DNA from: Brevibacillus sp. SYP-B805
Lineage (GTDB): Bacteria; Bacillota; Bacilli; Brevibacillales; Brevibacillaceae
Direction: 5' to 3'
Length of the DNA stretch: 64,000 nt
NCBI RefSeq assembly: GCF_011059135.1
Contig: NZ_JAALGD010000003.1
Span: 186,001 to 250,000, forward strand
The translations under genes were made by a program, and so were the position numbers. Positions 1-8,364 of this stretch are shown in pieces. The notes under the pieces were generated by a model. It worked only from the letters and a program-made list of their open reading frames with translations. It was not told where the DNA came from and did not search any database. Positions within the stretch are counted from its first letter, which is position 1. Each line of letters begins with the position of its first letter.

Positions 1-274
1 GCGTATCCGCCAGGGTGGCTGCCTCCTTCTGCTCCGACGATTTCGGCGCCGGTGTCTCCAGCGTTGCGGTATCCGCTTCCGCGGGTGCCGCTTCGGGCGC
101 AGGCTGATCCGTCTGTTTCGTATCCACCTGCACGTCTCCCAGCGCACTGTCCTGCTGTTCTTCCGAAACGGCAGGCACCTGCTCATTCGGCCCTTTCACC
201 AGATAGTAGCCCGAGAGCACCACCATCACCGCCAGCATCGTCAACAGCCAAACCGTTTGTTTCCGCAATACCAT
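1..274 (-). CDS. spoIIIAH: Stage III sporulation protein AH, N-terminal part (cut by window edge)
   Basis: This is the mother-cell ring protein of the SpoIIIA-SpoIIQ channel that links mother cell and engulfed forespore. The first residues (VLRKQTVWLLTMLAVMVVLS) match the known SpoIIIAH start and form the single membrane anchor, followed by an acidic, Glu/Pro/Ala-rich linker. The C-terminal YscJ/FliF-like ring domain lies outside the window. Two in-frame ATGs exist, at 280 and 274; the one at 274 has a GGGGG ribosome site eight bases away, while the one at 280 is too close to it. It is the last gene of the spoIIIA operon, directly after spoIIIAG. Confidence 0.93.
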   Translation of the reverse strand, partial: MVLRKQTVWLLTMLAVMVVLSGYYLVKGPNEQVPAVSEEQQDSALGDVQVDTKQTDQPAPEAAPAEADTATLETPAPKSSEQKEAATLADT

Positions 275-286
275 CCTCATTACCCC

Positions 287-922
287 CTACCCTTTTTTTG
301 GCAAAATGGAAATCTTGTACAGCGGCACATCCAACGCTTTTTGCACAGCTTCCGCAATCCACGCCTTCACCTGCATGTTTTCCGCCCCTTTTGCGACTAC
401 CAGCACTCCTCTCACCTTGGGTTTCAATGTTTTCAACACGACCGGCTGTTCCTGTTTGCCGGAAATGATGATCGCCTGCTCATTGCGGGATTGGTCGCTC
501 TGGTTGCGCGTGGCCTTCTCCTTGTCTGTCTCCTGGGTGGTGGATGAGCGGGTTTCGCGGTTCTTCTCCACGACCAGTTCCGGTGTGGAATCCAGATTAA
601 CCATCACCTCCACCTCGCCCACCCCGACAACCTTCTCCAGGATTTCCTCCAGCTGGGTCTTGTACATGTTCTCGTATTCGGCGATGATGTCATTGCCGCC
701 GGAGGAACCGAATGCCGGTGCGGCAGGAGGATCTTCCCCGCTCCCGGACGTATTGACGGAACCGGCGGCCAGGCCGAGCGGCTGGTCCGTCTCCACCTTC
801 AGAAAGTCGGTGAGAATCATCAGCGCGATGCCTACCCCCAAGAGCACGATGATATAGTGGATGGGCTTCAGTTTCTTTTCCGCCGCATCGGTCTGCAGCA
901 GCTTTTTCAACATTTGAAACAT
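287..922 (-). CDS. spoIIIAG: Stage III sporulation protein AG
   Basis: SpoIIIAG forms a large oligomeric ring in the intermembrane space of the feeding-tube channel. The protein has one membrane segment near residues 24-43 and then a ring-building-motif domain (EYENMYKTQLEEILEKVVGVGEVEVMV region) typical of the family, with a Gln/Asn/Glu-rich charged stretch in the middle. The start at 922 is chosen because GAGAGGTGA lies just upstream; a longer in-frame reading to 967 would run into spoIIIAF. It lies five bases after spoIIIAF and is clearly cotranscribed. Confidence 0.95.
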   Translation of the reverse strand: MFQMLKKLLQTDAAEKKLKPIHYIIVLLGVGIALMILTDFLKVETDQPLGLAAGSVNTSGSGEDPPAAPAFGSSGGNDIIAEYENMYKTQLEEILEKVVGVGEVEVMVNLDSTPELVVEKNRETRSSTTQETDKEKATRNQSDQSRNEQAIIISGKQEQPVVLKTLKPKVRGVLVVAKGAENMQVKAWIAEAVQKALDVPLYKISILPKKG

Positions 923-926
923 GGGT

Positions 927-1601
927 TCACCTCTCCTCGCCCCCCGTTTGCCGGTCATTCCTGCCACCGGTCCGAATCACATCGATCTGTTCTTCCCGCA
1001 CATCCCATTCTTTTGCCAGCCAGCGAACGATCTCCTGATCGCGCGGGTCAACGCTCGTCCCGGAGACGCTGTCCGGCGCACCGCTGACGGGCTGTTCCTT
1101 GCCCACCCGGATGACGACCGGTTCGATGGGCTTCACTGCCTGCACGGCTGCCGATGCTTCCTCTTCCCCGGCGAATGTGACCGCAATGTGTTGGATCGCC
1201 GGATGCTGGGGATCCGTGGTGTTCAGCGTCACCTCCACCGCTGACGGTTCCGTTCTCCAGGCGCGTTTCACCTGCTGGCGGATGGTGCTCTCCAGCTGTT
1301 CCTTCACGTAGGAAGTTACCTGCTCTTCCTGCTGCCCCAGCAGCTTTTTGGCGAGAGGCTCCCAGTCCGTCCGGGAGGCGTTCTGAAAGTTATCCTGGTA
1401 GCGGCTCAGCTTCAGGGCGAGATCGTCCTGCGACAGGTTGAACACGGCGAAAACGGGCGAGAGGATGGTCAGGAGCAGGATCAGACCCATCACCATCTTG
1501 ACGTACCGCTGCAGGTTGGTATTCGGCAGGATCAGATCGAGGAAGGCTGCCAACAGCACGAGCAGAATGATTTTTTTCAGCCAGGCGTTTAACCATTCCA
1601 T
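927..1601 (-). CDS. spoIIIAF: Stage III sporulation protein AF
   Basis: Small membrane protein of the SpoIIIA complex. Two hydrophobic helices occupy about residues 9-55 (LNAWLKKIILLVLLAAFLDL, then VKMVMGLILLLTILSPVF), followed by a soluble domain exposed to the intermembrane space and thought to resemble ring-building domains. Order and spacing (ten bases after spoIIIAE) match the B. subtilis operon. Start ATG is preceded by AGGTGGT. Confidence 0.93.
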   Translation of the reverse strand: MEWLNAWLKKIILLVLLAAFLDLILPNTNLQRYVKMVMGLILLLTILSPVFAVFNLSQDDLALKLSRYQDNFQNASRTDWEPLAKKLLGQQEEQVTSYVKEQLESTIRQQVKRAWRTEPSAVEVTLNTTDPQHPAIQHIAVTFAGEEEASAAVQAVKPIEPVVIRVGKEQPVSGAPDSVSGTSVDPRDQEIVRWLAKEWDVREEQIDVIRTGGRNDRQTGGEER

Positions 1602-1611
1602 CGGGCACCAC

Positions 1612-2796
1612 CTATCCCACCATCATGGAAATGTTCCCTGCCGCTATCATGATCGTGATGGCCAGGAAAAACATCAGTCCCACCGTTGCCAGTGCGGCAA
1701 AGACAAAGAGAAGGCTTTTGCCGATCGCCCCCAGCGCGGCGATGATCGGGCTGCTGCCGAGCGGCTGCAGCACGGCGGAAGAGATGTTGTAGATCATGGC
1801 GATCACCAGAATTTTCAATGCAGGAAAGGCGCAGAGGATCAGCAGGATGAACACCCCGGCCAGACCGATCGCGTTCTTGACCAGCAGCGAGGCGCTCAGG
1901 ACGGTATCCGCCGCGTCGGAAAACATCCGGCCCACGATCGGCACAAAGTTGCCGGTCACATACTTGGCCGTGCGCAGTGTCACCCCGTCGGTCACGGCGG
2001 AGGTCGCCCCCTGCAGGCTGATGACCGCCAGGAAGATGGTTAGAAACGAGCCGAGCGCCCCCATCGCGATGTTGCGCAGGAGCGAGGCCAGCTGCGTCAC
2101 CTTGTAGCGCTCGGAAAAGAGGCTGGCGATCGCGAGCATGGTCGACAGGAACAGCAGGGGAAAGATGATGGTGGAGATCAGGATGCCGCTGGTGTTGACC
2201 ATGAAGATGATCAGCGGGTGAAACATCGCGGCCGAAGCCAGATTGCCCACCGACGCCAGCAGCGCGATTACCAGCGGGATCATCGCCAGCATGAAATCGG
2301 ACATGTTGGTGATCGCATCCCTGGCGTAGGTGATCGCCACGTGAAAGCTGTTGATGGCGAGCACCATCAGGACCAGGTAGGTGATCGAATAGGCGACGGT
2401 TGTCACCGTGTTGCGCTCAAACGCATTCTGCATCGTTTCCAGAATCATGGCAATGACGGTGATGATGATGATGGAGCTGAGCAGCTTGCCGTTTGTCCAG
2501 ATTTCGTGCAGGACGTACTTCAGCATCCCCTTCAGAACCCCCGCGATGCTGATTTCGCCATTCTGCATGAGAAGCTGCACGAAGCCGGGGGATTTGATGT
2601 CCGGAAGATACCCCTTGTATTCCTGCAGCGTCTTCTGCCAGAACTGTTCCACGCGGTCCATGTTGAGATGCTCCACCTGCTGCCTGACGAGCTGATCGAT
2701 GGGCCCGTCCCTGGCCCCCTCTGCATCGGCCATGGGCGGCGAGAGCAGGAAGAAACCGAAAAAGGTGATGAGAAGAAGCTTGATTGCCTGCGGCAT
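1612..2796 (-). CDS. spoIIIAE: Stage III sporulation protein AE
   Basis: Polytopic membrane protein proposed to form the export-gate-like pore of the mother cell-forespore channel. The 394-residue protein starts with a cleavable-looking signal (PQAIKLLLITFFGFFLLSPP) and then has a soluble segment and several transmembrane helices to the C-terminus, as expected for the family. Start is ATG with GGAGGGA nearby. Essential in B. subtilis for sigma-G activity and spore maturation; here it occupies the standard position between AD and AF. Confidence 0.95.
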   Translation of the reverse strand: MPQAIKLLLITFFGFFLLSPPMADAEGARDGPIDQLVRQQVEHLNMDRVEQFWQKTLQEYKGYLPDIKSPGFVQLLMQNGEISIAGVLKGMLKYVLHEIWTNGKLLSSIIIITVIAMILETMQNAFERNTVTTVAYSITYLVLMVLAINSFHVAITYARDAITNMSDFMLAMIPLVIALLASVGNLASAAMFHPLIIFMVNTSGILISTIIFPLLFLSTMLAIASLFSERYKVTQLASLLRNIAMGALGSFLTIFLAVISLQGATSAVTDGVTLRTAKYVTGNFVPIVGRMFSDAADTVLSASLLVKNAIGLAGVFILLILCAFPALKILVIAMIYNISSAVLQPLGSSPIIAALGAIGKSLLFVFAALATVGLMFFLAITIMIAAGNISMMVG

Positions 2797-2827
2797 CGAT
2801 CTCCCTCCTTTCCCCGGGTGCTGCAGA

Positions 2828-3217
2828 TCAGGCCGGCAATAGTCCGATCACCGTTTCGATGATGATCTGGATGATCGGGACGGCCATCACCAGAATGAGC
2901 ACTTTCCCCGCCAACTCGATCTTGGAGGCGATCGCCCCTTGTCCGGCATCGCGGGTCATCTGGGCGCCAAATTCGGCGATATAGGCAATTCCGATGATTT
3001 TCAGGATCGTTTCCAGGAAAACCATATTCAAGTCGGCCTGCACCGCCAGCCGTTCCAGCACCCGGATGACCACCGCGATCTTGTCGATGAGAAAATAGAA
3101 GATGATGGCCCCGCTGGCGATCGCAAGCAGGAAGGCAAATATCGGCTTCTGTTCCTTAATCACCAGGGCGAGGATGGTGGCGACCAATCCCAGTCCGACA
3201 ATCTGCACGATTTCCAT
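2828..3217 (-). CDS. spoIIIAD: Stage III sporulation protein AD
   Basis: Small hydrophobic component of the SpoIIIA channel, related to export-apparatus membrane proteins. The sequence is very close to B. subtilis SpoIIIAD, including the strongly conserved stretch ETILKIIGIAYIAEFGAQ and the DAGQGAIASKIELAGK segment. An upstream in-frame TTG at 3223 exists, but the AAAGGGGGG ribosome site is well spaced only for the ATG at 3217. About four membrane helices. Confidence 0.95.
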   Translation of the reverse strand: MEIVQIVGLGLVATILALVIKEQKPIFAFLLAIASGAIIFYFLIDKIAVVIRVLERLAVQADLNMVFLETILKIIGIAYIAEFGAQMTRDAGQGAIASKIELAGKVLILVMAVPIIQIIIETVIGLLPA

Positions 3218-3232
3218 CGCCAACGCCCCCCT

Positions 3233-3436
3233 TTAGTTGAACAGGAAGACGCGTTTCACCTCGGAGAACAAATCCCCCAGATAGTGAGCGACCATGTACA
3301 GGACGATGATGAAGCCCACCAAGGTGGCCCAATGCGCGATATCTTCCTTTCCGGACTGCTTCAGGACGGTTTGGATGATGGCCGTGATGAATCCGACTCC
3401 GGCGATCTGAAAGACAGGAGTCAAGTCAAAATCCAC
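3233..3436 (-). CDS. spoIIIAC: Stage III sporulation protein AC
   Basis: A 67-residue protein with two membrane helices, part of the SpoIIIA export-like complex. Motif FQIAGVGFITAIIQTVLKQSGK matches the family. Two GTG codons could start it (3445 and 3436); the second has a GAGGTG site six bases upstream and gives a first segment of the same length as B. subtilis SpoIIIAC, so it is preferred. It sits between AB and AD with short gaps. Confidence 0.92.
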   Translation of the reverse strand: MDFDLTPVFQIAGVGFITAIIQTVLKQSGKEDIAHWATLVGFIIVLYMVAHYLGDLFSEVKRVFLFN

Positions 3437-3451
3437 GCTGAACACCTCGTT

Positions 3452-3970
3452 TCACAGCATCAGGATGACGACTAACAGTCCACCCAGGAACCCCAGACTT
3501 TTGTACATGTTTTCATATTTGCCCTGCTCCAGCCTCGCTTCTTCTTCCAGACCGCGCAGATGCGTCATCGTGAGGCGCAAATGCTTCTGCTGATCGTGCC
3601 GGTCCGAACTGCCGAGCACGTATCCCAGGTTCAGCAGCACGTCCTTCTCCTCCTTGCGCAGAACCGTCTGTGACCAATGCTGTTCCACCGCCGTCTGCCA
3701 GCAGACTTGGGTCGAAAGGGCTTCGGCCGTCCCCATCAGCTCCGCAGCGGTCAGAAAGATACCGCCGATCTCCTTCGCCATCCGGCGGCCGATCTTGACG
3801 AACGCCCGGTGCAGCGGGGTCGATCCGTAGACGATTTCCGTCTCCAGCATCTGCAGCGCGATCAGCAGGGTACGCAGCTGCACGGGGCGCATGGCGTACA
3901 ACTTGCCAACCTGCCAGCCCACCATGGTGGCGGAAAACAAGATAATAGCGGAACCGATCAGCTTGACCAT
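3452..3970 (-). CDS. spoIIIAB: Stage III sporulation protein AB
   Basis: SpoIIIAB has an N-terminal membrane helix (KLIGSAIILFSATMVGWQVG), a mostly alpha-helical middle (RPVQLRTLLIALQMLETEI) and a C-terminal hydrophobic segment (SLGFLGGLLVVILML); it resembles type II secretion F-domain proteins. The gene overlaps the end of spoIIIAA by 13 bases, so the two are translationally linked. The ribosome site AAAGGGAG lies inside spoIIIAA. Confidence 0.94.
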   Translation of the reverse strand: MVKLIGSAIILFSATMVGWQVGKLYAMRPVQLRTLLIALQMLETEIVYGSTPLHRAFVKIGRRMAKEIGGIFLTAAELMGTAEALSTQVCWQTAVEQHWSQTVLRKEEKDVLLNLGYVLGSSDRHDQQKHLRLTMTHLRGLEEEARLEQGKYENMYKSLGFLGGLLVVILML

Positions 3971-4920
3971 GGAAGATTCTCCCTTTCCAAAGGCGCCAGG
4001 GAAGCGTCGTAAATCCCCTGGATCGTACCGGCGCCATGCTGGCGGCTTAACACGATGTAACGGGAAAACGCCCGGTGCTGCATCAGCTTCCCCAGCGTCG
4101 GCCGCAGCGCCACTTCCTGCAGGTCGGATCCGTGAGCGGAACAGATGACGGCCACCCCCGCGTGAATCGCTTCCCAGATCGCCTCCCCGTCTTCCGTGCG
4201 CCCGATCTCATCCGCAATCAGGACATCGGGCGACATCGAACGGATCAGCATCATCATGCCGACGGCCTTGGGACAAGCGTCCAGCACATCCGTACGCGGC
4301 CCGACATCACGCTGCGGAACCCCGTTCACGCTTCCCGCCAGTTCGGAACGCTCGTCCACAATCCCCACTTTCCGGCTGGAGGACCATTCGCTGCCGTAAC
4401 TGAGGGAACGGGCGATGTCGCGCAGCAGCGTCGTTTTGCCGCACGAGGGCGGCGAGACGATCAGCGTGTTGAGAACCTTGCCGCCCTGAAAGAGAAATGG
4501 CAGCACCTGTTGGGCGGCCCCTTTCTTTTCCCGGGCGATGCGTATGTTGAAACTGGTGATGTCGCGTATGCCTTTCACTTCGCCGCCTTCCATGACAACC
4601 TTGCCTGCTATGCCAATCCGGTGCCCGCCCGCCACCGTGATATATCCCCGCTTCAGCTCTTCCTCCAGCGCATAGAGCGAATGCTGGCTGATCTGATTGA
4701 TCAGCTTGGTCACATGCTCTTCCGTCAGAGTCCACCCCTGCCGCACATTGGCCGTCAGTTGGCCGCTCGTTGTTACATAGCTGGCCTGCTGGCTGTATCG
4801 CACTTCCAGCGGCTGGTTTTGCCGCAGGCGTATCTCTTCCAGAGAATCGCGCACCTCTGCAGGCAGGGCTGTCAGGATCTGCCGGATCGGCGCGGGCAGC
4901 ATGGCGATGATTTCTTTCAC
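3958..4920 (-). CDS. spoIIIAA: Stage III sporulation protein AA, ATPase
   Basis: Soluble ATPase of the SpoIIIA channel, of the type II/IV secretion ATPase class. The Walker A loop is visible at SPPSCGKTTLLRD and the Walker B-like segment at SPDVLIADEIGR, with the N-terminal domain beginning AMLPAPIRQILTALP. Starts at GTG 4920 with GGGAGGAG upstream. First gene of the eight-gene operon; a sigma-E-like promoter lies about 80-110 bases upstream. Confidence 0.96.
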   Translation of the reverse strand: MKEIIAMLPAPIRQILTALPAEVRDSLEEIRLRQNQPLEVRYSQQASYVTTSGQLTANVRQGWTLTEEHVTKLINQISQHSLYALEEELKRGYITVAGGHRIGIAGKVVMEGGEVKGIRDITSFNIRIAREKKGAAQQVLPFLFQGGKVLNTLIVSPPSCGKTTLLRDIARSLSYGSEWSSSRKVGIVDERSELAGSVNGVPQRDVGPRTDVLDACPKAVGMMMLIRSMSPDVLIADEIGRTEDGEAIWEAIHAGVAVICSAHGSDLQEVALRPTLGKLMQHRAFSRYIVLSRQHGAGTIQGIYDASLAPLERENLPWSS

Positions 4921-5001
4921 GGGCTATCTCCTCCCACCGCATGGATCTGAATTTTCTCGGGAAGCCGTACAAACGGTGCTTTGTCCACTCTGACTTACCT
5001 C

Positions 5002-5029
5002 ATCCTATGCAGCGTCGGACGAGATTTAT
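5002..5029 (-). promoter_or_regulatory. Sigma-E-like promoter for spoIIIA
   Basis: On the minus strand ATA (5029-5027) is followed after 17 bases by CATAGGAT (5009-5002). This fits the sigma-E pattern ATA, 16-18 bases, CATAnnnT. The spoIIIA operon is known to be a sigma-E operon in B. subtilis. The start site itself is inferred. Confidence 0.55.
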
Positions 5030-5040
5030 GCTTTCTGCCC

Positions 5041-5087
5041 ACAAAAAAACGTTTGCTGTCGCACATGGCGTGCACGCAAACGTTTCA
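5041..5087 (-). terminator. Intrinsic terminator after the CD1247-like gene
   Basis: Ten-base stem AAACGTTTGC / GCAAACGTTT (5076-5085 and 5047-5056) with a 19-base, itself partly self-complementary loop, followed on the minus strand by a run of seven T. It separates the upstream gene from spoIIIA. Confidence 0.8.
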
Positions 5088-5105
5088 TGCCCCAAACGGT
5101 ATTCG

Positions 5106-5579
5106 TCAGGTTGGATTGATCGGTTCCCGCTGATCCCGGCAGGGCTCGATCACATAGTGATGATATCCTTCGTCGTCTGTACTTTCGTGCAGGAAGATGA
5201 TCTCCTGGCAGGACGGGCAGGGGAATTCGTAAGCGGTCTCGTACGCTTCGCCGCGATCCCGCCACCTGTCGTACACCCAGGCGTCCTCGCTGTCGTCCAG
5301 ATCATACACCGCTGCCGCTTCATCGTCATCCACGGTTTCATACAGGTCGTCTTCCTCATCGTACAAGAACCATTCCAAGTCAGCCAGATCTTCGTCGACG
5401 GCTTCCACATAGGACTCCGTCTCTTCCACACGGGCGTTCAGAGCACGCAGCTCACCGGACATCTCGTCCAGAATCTGTATGATCTCCGACAAGATTCTGC
5501 CTTCCCGGCTGCTTTCTTCAAGCTCCAGCCCGTCCGTCCATCCGCGCAAATAGCTGATGCGTTTCGCCAGTGACTCCAC
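5106..5579 (-). CDS. CD1247 N-terminal-domain-like conserved protein
   Basis: A 157-residue acidic protein with three parts: an N-terminal helical domain (MESLAKRISYLRGWTDGLEL, then a coiled-coil-like helix), a very acidic linker rich in Asp/Glu, and a C-terminal segment with one CPSC pair and a CRDQ cysteine that could bind metal. The N-terminal signature is the one found in proteins labelled CD1247-type in spore-forming Firmicutes; the function is not known. Start is GTG 5579 with AAGGAGG seven bases upstream. Its place immediately before spoIIIA, with its own terminator, suggests but does not prove a role in sporulation. Confidence 0.7.
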   Translation of the reverse strand: MESLAKRISYLRGWTDGLELEESSREGRILSEIIQILDEMSGELRALNARVEETESYVEAVDEDLADLEWFLYDEEDDLYETVDDDEAAAVYDLDDSEDAWVYDRWRDRGEAYETAYEFPCPSCQEIIFLHESTDDEGYHHYVIEPCRDQREPINPT

Positions 5580-5665
5580 TCGTGCTCCTCCTTTTCCACA
5601 GGCTCAGGATTAGAATTCCCTGCATCCTGGCGGTTACGAGTGGAAATCTTGACCGGTTGCTCGGG

Positions 5666-6388
5666 CTACAGCTGTCTGCTCTCCCCCACCTTCGCGCCCT
5701 GGTCCAGCCGATACTGCCCGCGGTACTCCACCAGATCGATTTCACAGCCCGGCCCGATGGTGACATTGTTCCCCCGCACCACACGGGCTTTGGTATATTC
5801 GAGGTGGATATCGTCGCCTTCCACGCTGTCCGTGGTCAGATAATGGCCAAACGGCAGGAGCGCTCCCCAGAATTTGGGCCCATGCGCAATCTTCCGGACA
5901 CGGATATGCTCCCCGCCGATTTCCTTGGCCTGGCATCCGTCATGGATGTGGATCTCGATTTTGCCGGCATTGAGCAGTCCGCCGACGGTGAAGCCTCCTT
6001 GCAGCGAGAAGACTTCGGCATCGCAGTCCCCTTCCACGTGAAAATTTCCCCGGATATCCGCTTCTTCCCCGGATGCCCTGCCCGAGACCCGGGTCTTGCC
6101 GTCCACTCGAATCTCCTGGAAGGTAACGTCGCCTTCGATTTCCATTTTGCCGTGGATGTTGATCCGCTGGGCCTGCACATTCCCTTTGACGGTGGAAAGG
6201 CCTTCCACATAGACGGTGCCGGACCTGATCGCCCCGTTGATCTTGACTTTCCCGTTAGCGTTGAAGTCCTGGCACTCCAGATCGCCGTTGACTCCGGACA
6301 CGCCGTTGATATCCACCCGGTCATACCTGCCTCCGGAGGCGGTGCCCATCCCGTTTATGCGCAAATCATTCGTTTTTTCCTTCATCAT
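5666..6388 (-). CDS. Bactofilin-like polymer-forming protein (YhbE/YhbF family)
   Basis: The 240-residue protein is built from short repeats of the type VxINGxVxGxxxxxxxxVxGxxxVxG that fold as a right-handed beta-helix in bactofilins, so it is likely to self-assemble into filaments. Repeats run from about residue 20 to 150 (GVNGDLECQDFNANGKVKI, VKGNVQAQRINIHGKMEIEG), after which comes a longer non-repetitive tail. It follows yhbD by 13 bases, the same pairing as yhbD-yhbE in B. subtilis, where the homologues affect flagellar assembly and motility. Start ATG has GGGAGG upstream; a second ATG follows immediately. Confidence 0.85.
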   Translation of the reverse strand: MMKEKTNDLRINGMGTASGGRYDRVDINGVSGVNGDLECQDFNANGKVKINGAIRSGTVYVEGLSTVKGNVQAQRINIHGKMEIEGDVTFQEIRVDGKTRVSGRASGEEADIRGNFHVEGDCDAEVFSLQGGFTVGGLLNAGKIEIHIHDGCQAKEIGGEHIRVRKIAHGPKFWGALLPFGHYLTTDSVEGDDIHLEYTKARVVRGNNVTIGPGCEIDLVEYRGQYRLDQGAKVGESRQL

Positions 6389-6401
6389 GGTATCCTCCCG
6401 C

Positions 6402-7025
6402 CTACATCAGTTTCGGTTTCAGTTCTTCGATACAGCTGGCAAGATTGACCCGCGCGGCAATGCGGGCCCCGTTTTCCACATAAACCTCTCCGGTGCCGGC
6501 ATGCAGCAGGCAGGTAGCAATGCCAAGCTTGCGCACGAAGATCAGCTCGCCGCCTTTTCCCTGCACCTTGGGATAGTGATCGGCCAGGGTCTGCAGCAGC
6601 AATCTCCCTTCCTCCAGGCTGATCGAACCGTCCTGCAGCAGCTTCTCCACGATATAGCCAAACAGGATGCTGTCGAATGGAACGACCTCACCGATGCCCA
6701 GCTGGTCTGTCAGCAGGTCAAGGGAAACCTTCGAAACAATGTTTCGCTTCAGCAAATCTTCCCTGCCCAGCGATACGGCGGCCGCTTCGGGTGAGAACAT
6801 GTCGGCGATCTCGTCGAGGGACAAGTCCTCTTTCATGTTTTTGATCTTGTCGATTCTGGCCAGTATCTGTTCCCTGGGGAAAAAGGTTTCCTGACCGGTA
6901 AACGTCGATTTCCGGATAAACCATTCTTCCGGGATCAGGTTTTTCCGCTTCCACCGGTAGAGCTGGCCGTAAGAGATTCCTGTCAGTTCCAGGAGGTCCT
7001 TCTTCGAGATTATGTCCTGATCCAC
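6402..7025 (-). CDS. yhbD: YhbD family protein, MerR-like N-terminus
   Basis: A 207-residue protein with an N-terminal helix-turn-helix-like segment (SKKDLLELTGISYGQLYRWKRKNLIPEEW, split here as residues 8-36) related to MerR winged helices, then a helical domain. Pairs with a bactofilin gene directly downstream, as in Bacillus. Probably the regulator or assembly partner of the bactofilin. GTG start with GAGGTGA upstream. Confidence 0.82.
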   Translation of the reverse strand: MDQDIISKKDLLELTGISYGQLYRWKRKNLIPEEWFIRKSTFTGQETFFPREQILARIDKIKNMKEDLSLDEIADMFSPEAAAVSLGREDLLKRNIVSKVSLDLLTDQLGIGEVVPFDSILFGYIVEKLLQDGSISLEEGRLLLQTLADHYPKVQGKGGELIFVRKLGIATCLLHAGTGEVYVENGARIAARVNLASCIEELKPKLM

Positions 7026-7081
7026 TTCGTATCACCTCACCATTAAAGTAACATAACATTGTTACGTTGTAAATCGCAAAT

Positions 7082-7103
7082 AAAAAAGGGCATTGACGCC
7101 CTT
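7082..7103 (-). terminator. Intrinsic terminator after yqhV
   Basis: Minus-strand hairpin GGGC GTCAAT GCCC followed by six T. Lies just downstream of the yqhV stop codon and before yhbD. Confidence 0.7.
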
Positions 7104-7119
7104 CTTCGGCAATTCTTTT

Positions 7120-7386
7120 TTACTGCTGGCGCACCCCGATAAAAATAAACATCACGCCGGTAAAGATCCAGGCGATTTTCCAGAGGCTGATCCGCTCCGC
7201 CATGCCCAACAGCCCGATGGTGGTTGTCGTCAATAGAACAATCGGCCCGACAAGCGCAAGCCCGGAGTTGACCACCAGCGCCTTTTCCACCTGGTTCAGT
7301 TTCAAAATCAGCAAGGCGGCCAGAATCTCGATGGTTCCCGACATGATCCGCAGCGCTGCCATGCCGATGATCGCTTTCTCCCACAT
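7120..7386 (-). CDS. yqhV: YqhV family membrane protein (DUF2619)
   Basis: An 88-residue protein with three hydrophobic helices (AALRIMSGTIEILAALLILK; ALVVNSGLALVGPIVLLTTT; LWKIAWIFTGVMFIFIGV). YqhV lies between efp and spoIIIAA in B. subtilis; here it keeps that broad position although extra genes are inserted on both sides. Function unknown. ATG start with AAGGAGG upstream. Confidence 0.85.
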   Translation of the reverse strand: MWEKAIIGMAALRIMSGTIEILAALLILKLNQVEKALVVNSGLALVGPIVLLTTTTIGLLGMAERISLWKIAWIFTGVMFIFIGVRQQ

Positions 7387-7539
7387 GCCCGTCCCTCCTT
7401 TCCACCAGCTTATGCCCGGCCAGACTCTTTTAGTCTATGTCCCGGTCTCTTTTGGGCCAACGCCCAGCCGCTGCCGACTCACTTTCCTCCCCCTGTCGGG
7501 CATAAGCTGTAGCAAATGCCCAAGAAAAGAGGAGTCGAC

Positions 7540-8364
7540 ATGCGAGGAAACGAATCACCCTTTTGGCCTGCCAGCTGGATCGATCCGTCATTGGCGCGTG
7601 CGGACAAACCGCGCACGCGGGGTTTAACCATGGTGATCGACAAAGGACTCGGGCTGCACGCCTTCCATGACCTGCTGCAGCTCGCCGCTCCCTATATCGA
7701 TATTTGCAAGCTGGGTTTCGGGACGTCTGCGCTTTATCCCATCGACATCCTGCGGGAGAAGGTGGAGCTGGCCAAACGTTACGGCGTGGATATCATGCCT
7801 GGCGGAACCTTTTTCGAGCTGGCCTTCGCGCAGGCGCCGCTGGAGAGCTACCTTGCCCGGCTCAAGGCGCTCGGCTTCACCGCCATCGAGATTTCCGACG
7901 GCACTCTGCCGCTTTCCAGGGAGATGCGGCTGAAAGCCATCTCCCGCGCGGCAGATGCCGGGCTGACGGTCTACACGGAATTCGGCCAGAAAGCGGCGGG
8001 CTTCAAGGCGGAGGCGGAAGCCCTGACCGAAACCTTGCGGGCCGATCTGGAGGCCGGCGCCGCCTATGTGATCGTGGAAGCGCGGGAAAGCGGCAATGTG
8101 GGGGTGTTTAATCAGCAGGGAGAATTGGATGAACCATTCCTGCATGACGTGACGAACCAATGCGGGGATCTGGCGGCCAAGCTGATCTGGGAGGCGCCGC
8201 AAAAGGACCAGCAGGTGGCCCTGCTGCGCACGCTCGGCCTGCATGTCAATCTCGGCAACATCGCGCCGGCGGATGTGCTGTCGGTCGAAACGCTGCGCCG
8301 GGGGCTCAGGGGGGATACGTCGGCGAAGGTGCTGCGCGAGAGGAGAGCCGCTCCGTGCGAATAG
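7540..8364 (+). CDS. comA: Phosphosulfolactate synthase (ComA/YitD type)
   Basis: Adds sulfite to phosphoenolpyruvate to give 2-phospho-3-sulfolactate, the first step of coenzyme M synthesis in methanogens and of sulfolactate formation in Bacillus spores. The protein is a TIM barrel with the family segments DKGLGLHAFHDLL, IDICKLGFGTSALYP and EISDGTLPL. The start at 7540 is preferred over 7516 because AAGAGGAG sits five bases before it. It overlaps comB by ten bases. The pair is transcribed opposite to its neighbours and lies between efp and yqhV. Coenzyme M itself is not expected in this kind of bacterium, so sulfolactate is the likely product. Confidence 0.9.
   Translation: MRGNESPFWPASWIDPSLARADKPRTRGLTMVIDKGLGLHAFHDLLQLAAPYIDICKLGFGTSALYPIDILREKVELAKRYGVDIMPGGTFFELAFAQAPLESYLARLKALGFTAIEISDGTLPLSREMRLKAISRAADAGLTVYTEFGQKAAGFKAEAEALTETLRADLEAGAAYVIVEARESGNVGVFNQQGELDEPFLHDVTNQCGDLAAKLIWEAPQKDQQVALLRTLGLHVNLGNIAPADVLSVETLRRGLRGDTSAKVLRERRAAPCE

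Noticed and set aside
7400-7530. Sigma-K-like promoter (AC ... CATA) before comA
   Set aside because: The -10 match is loose and spacing differs; not strong enough to list.
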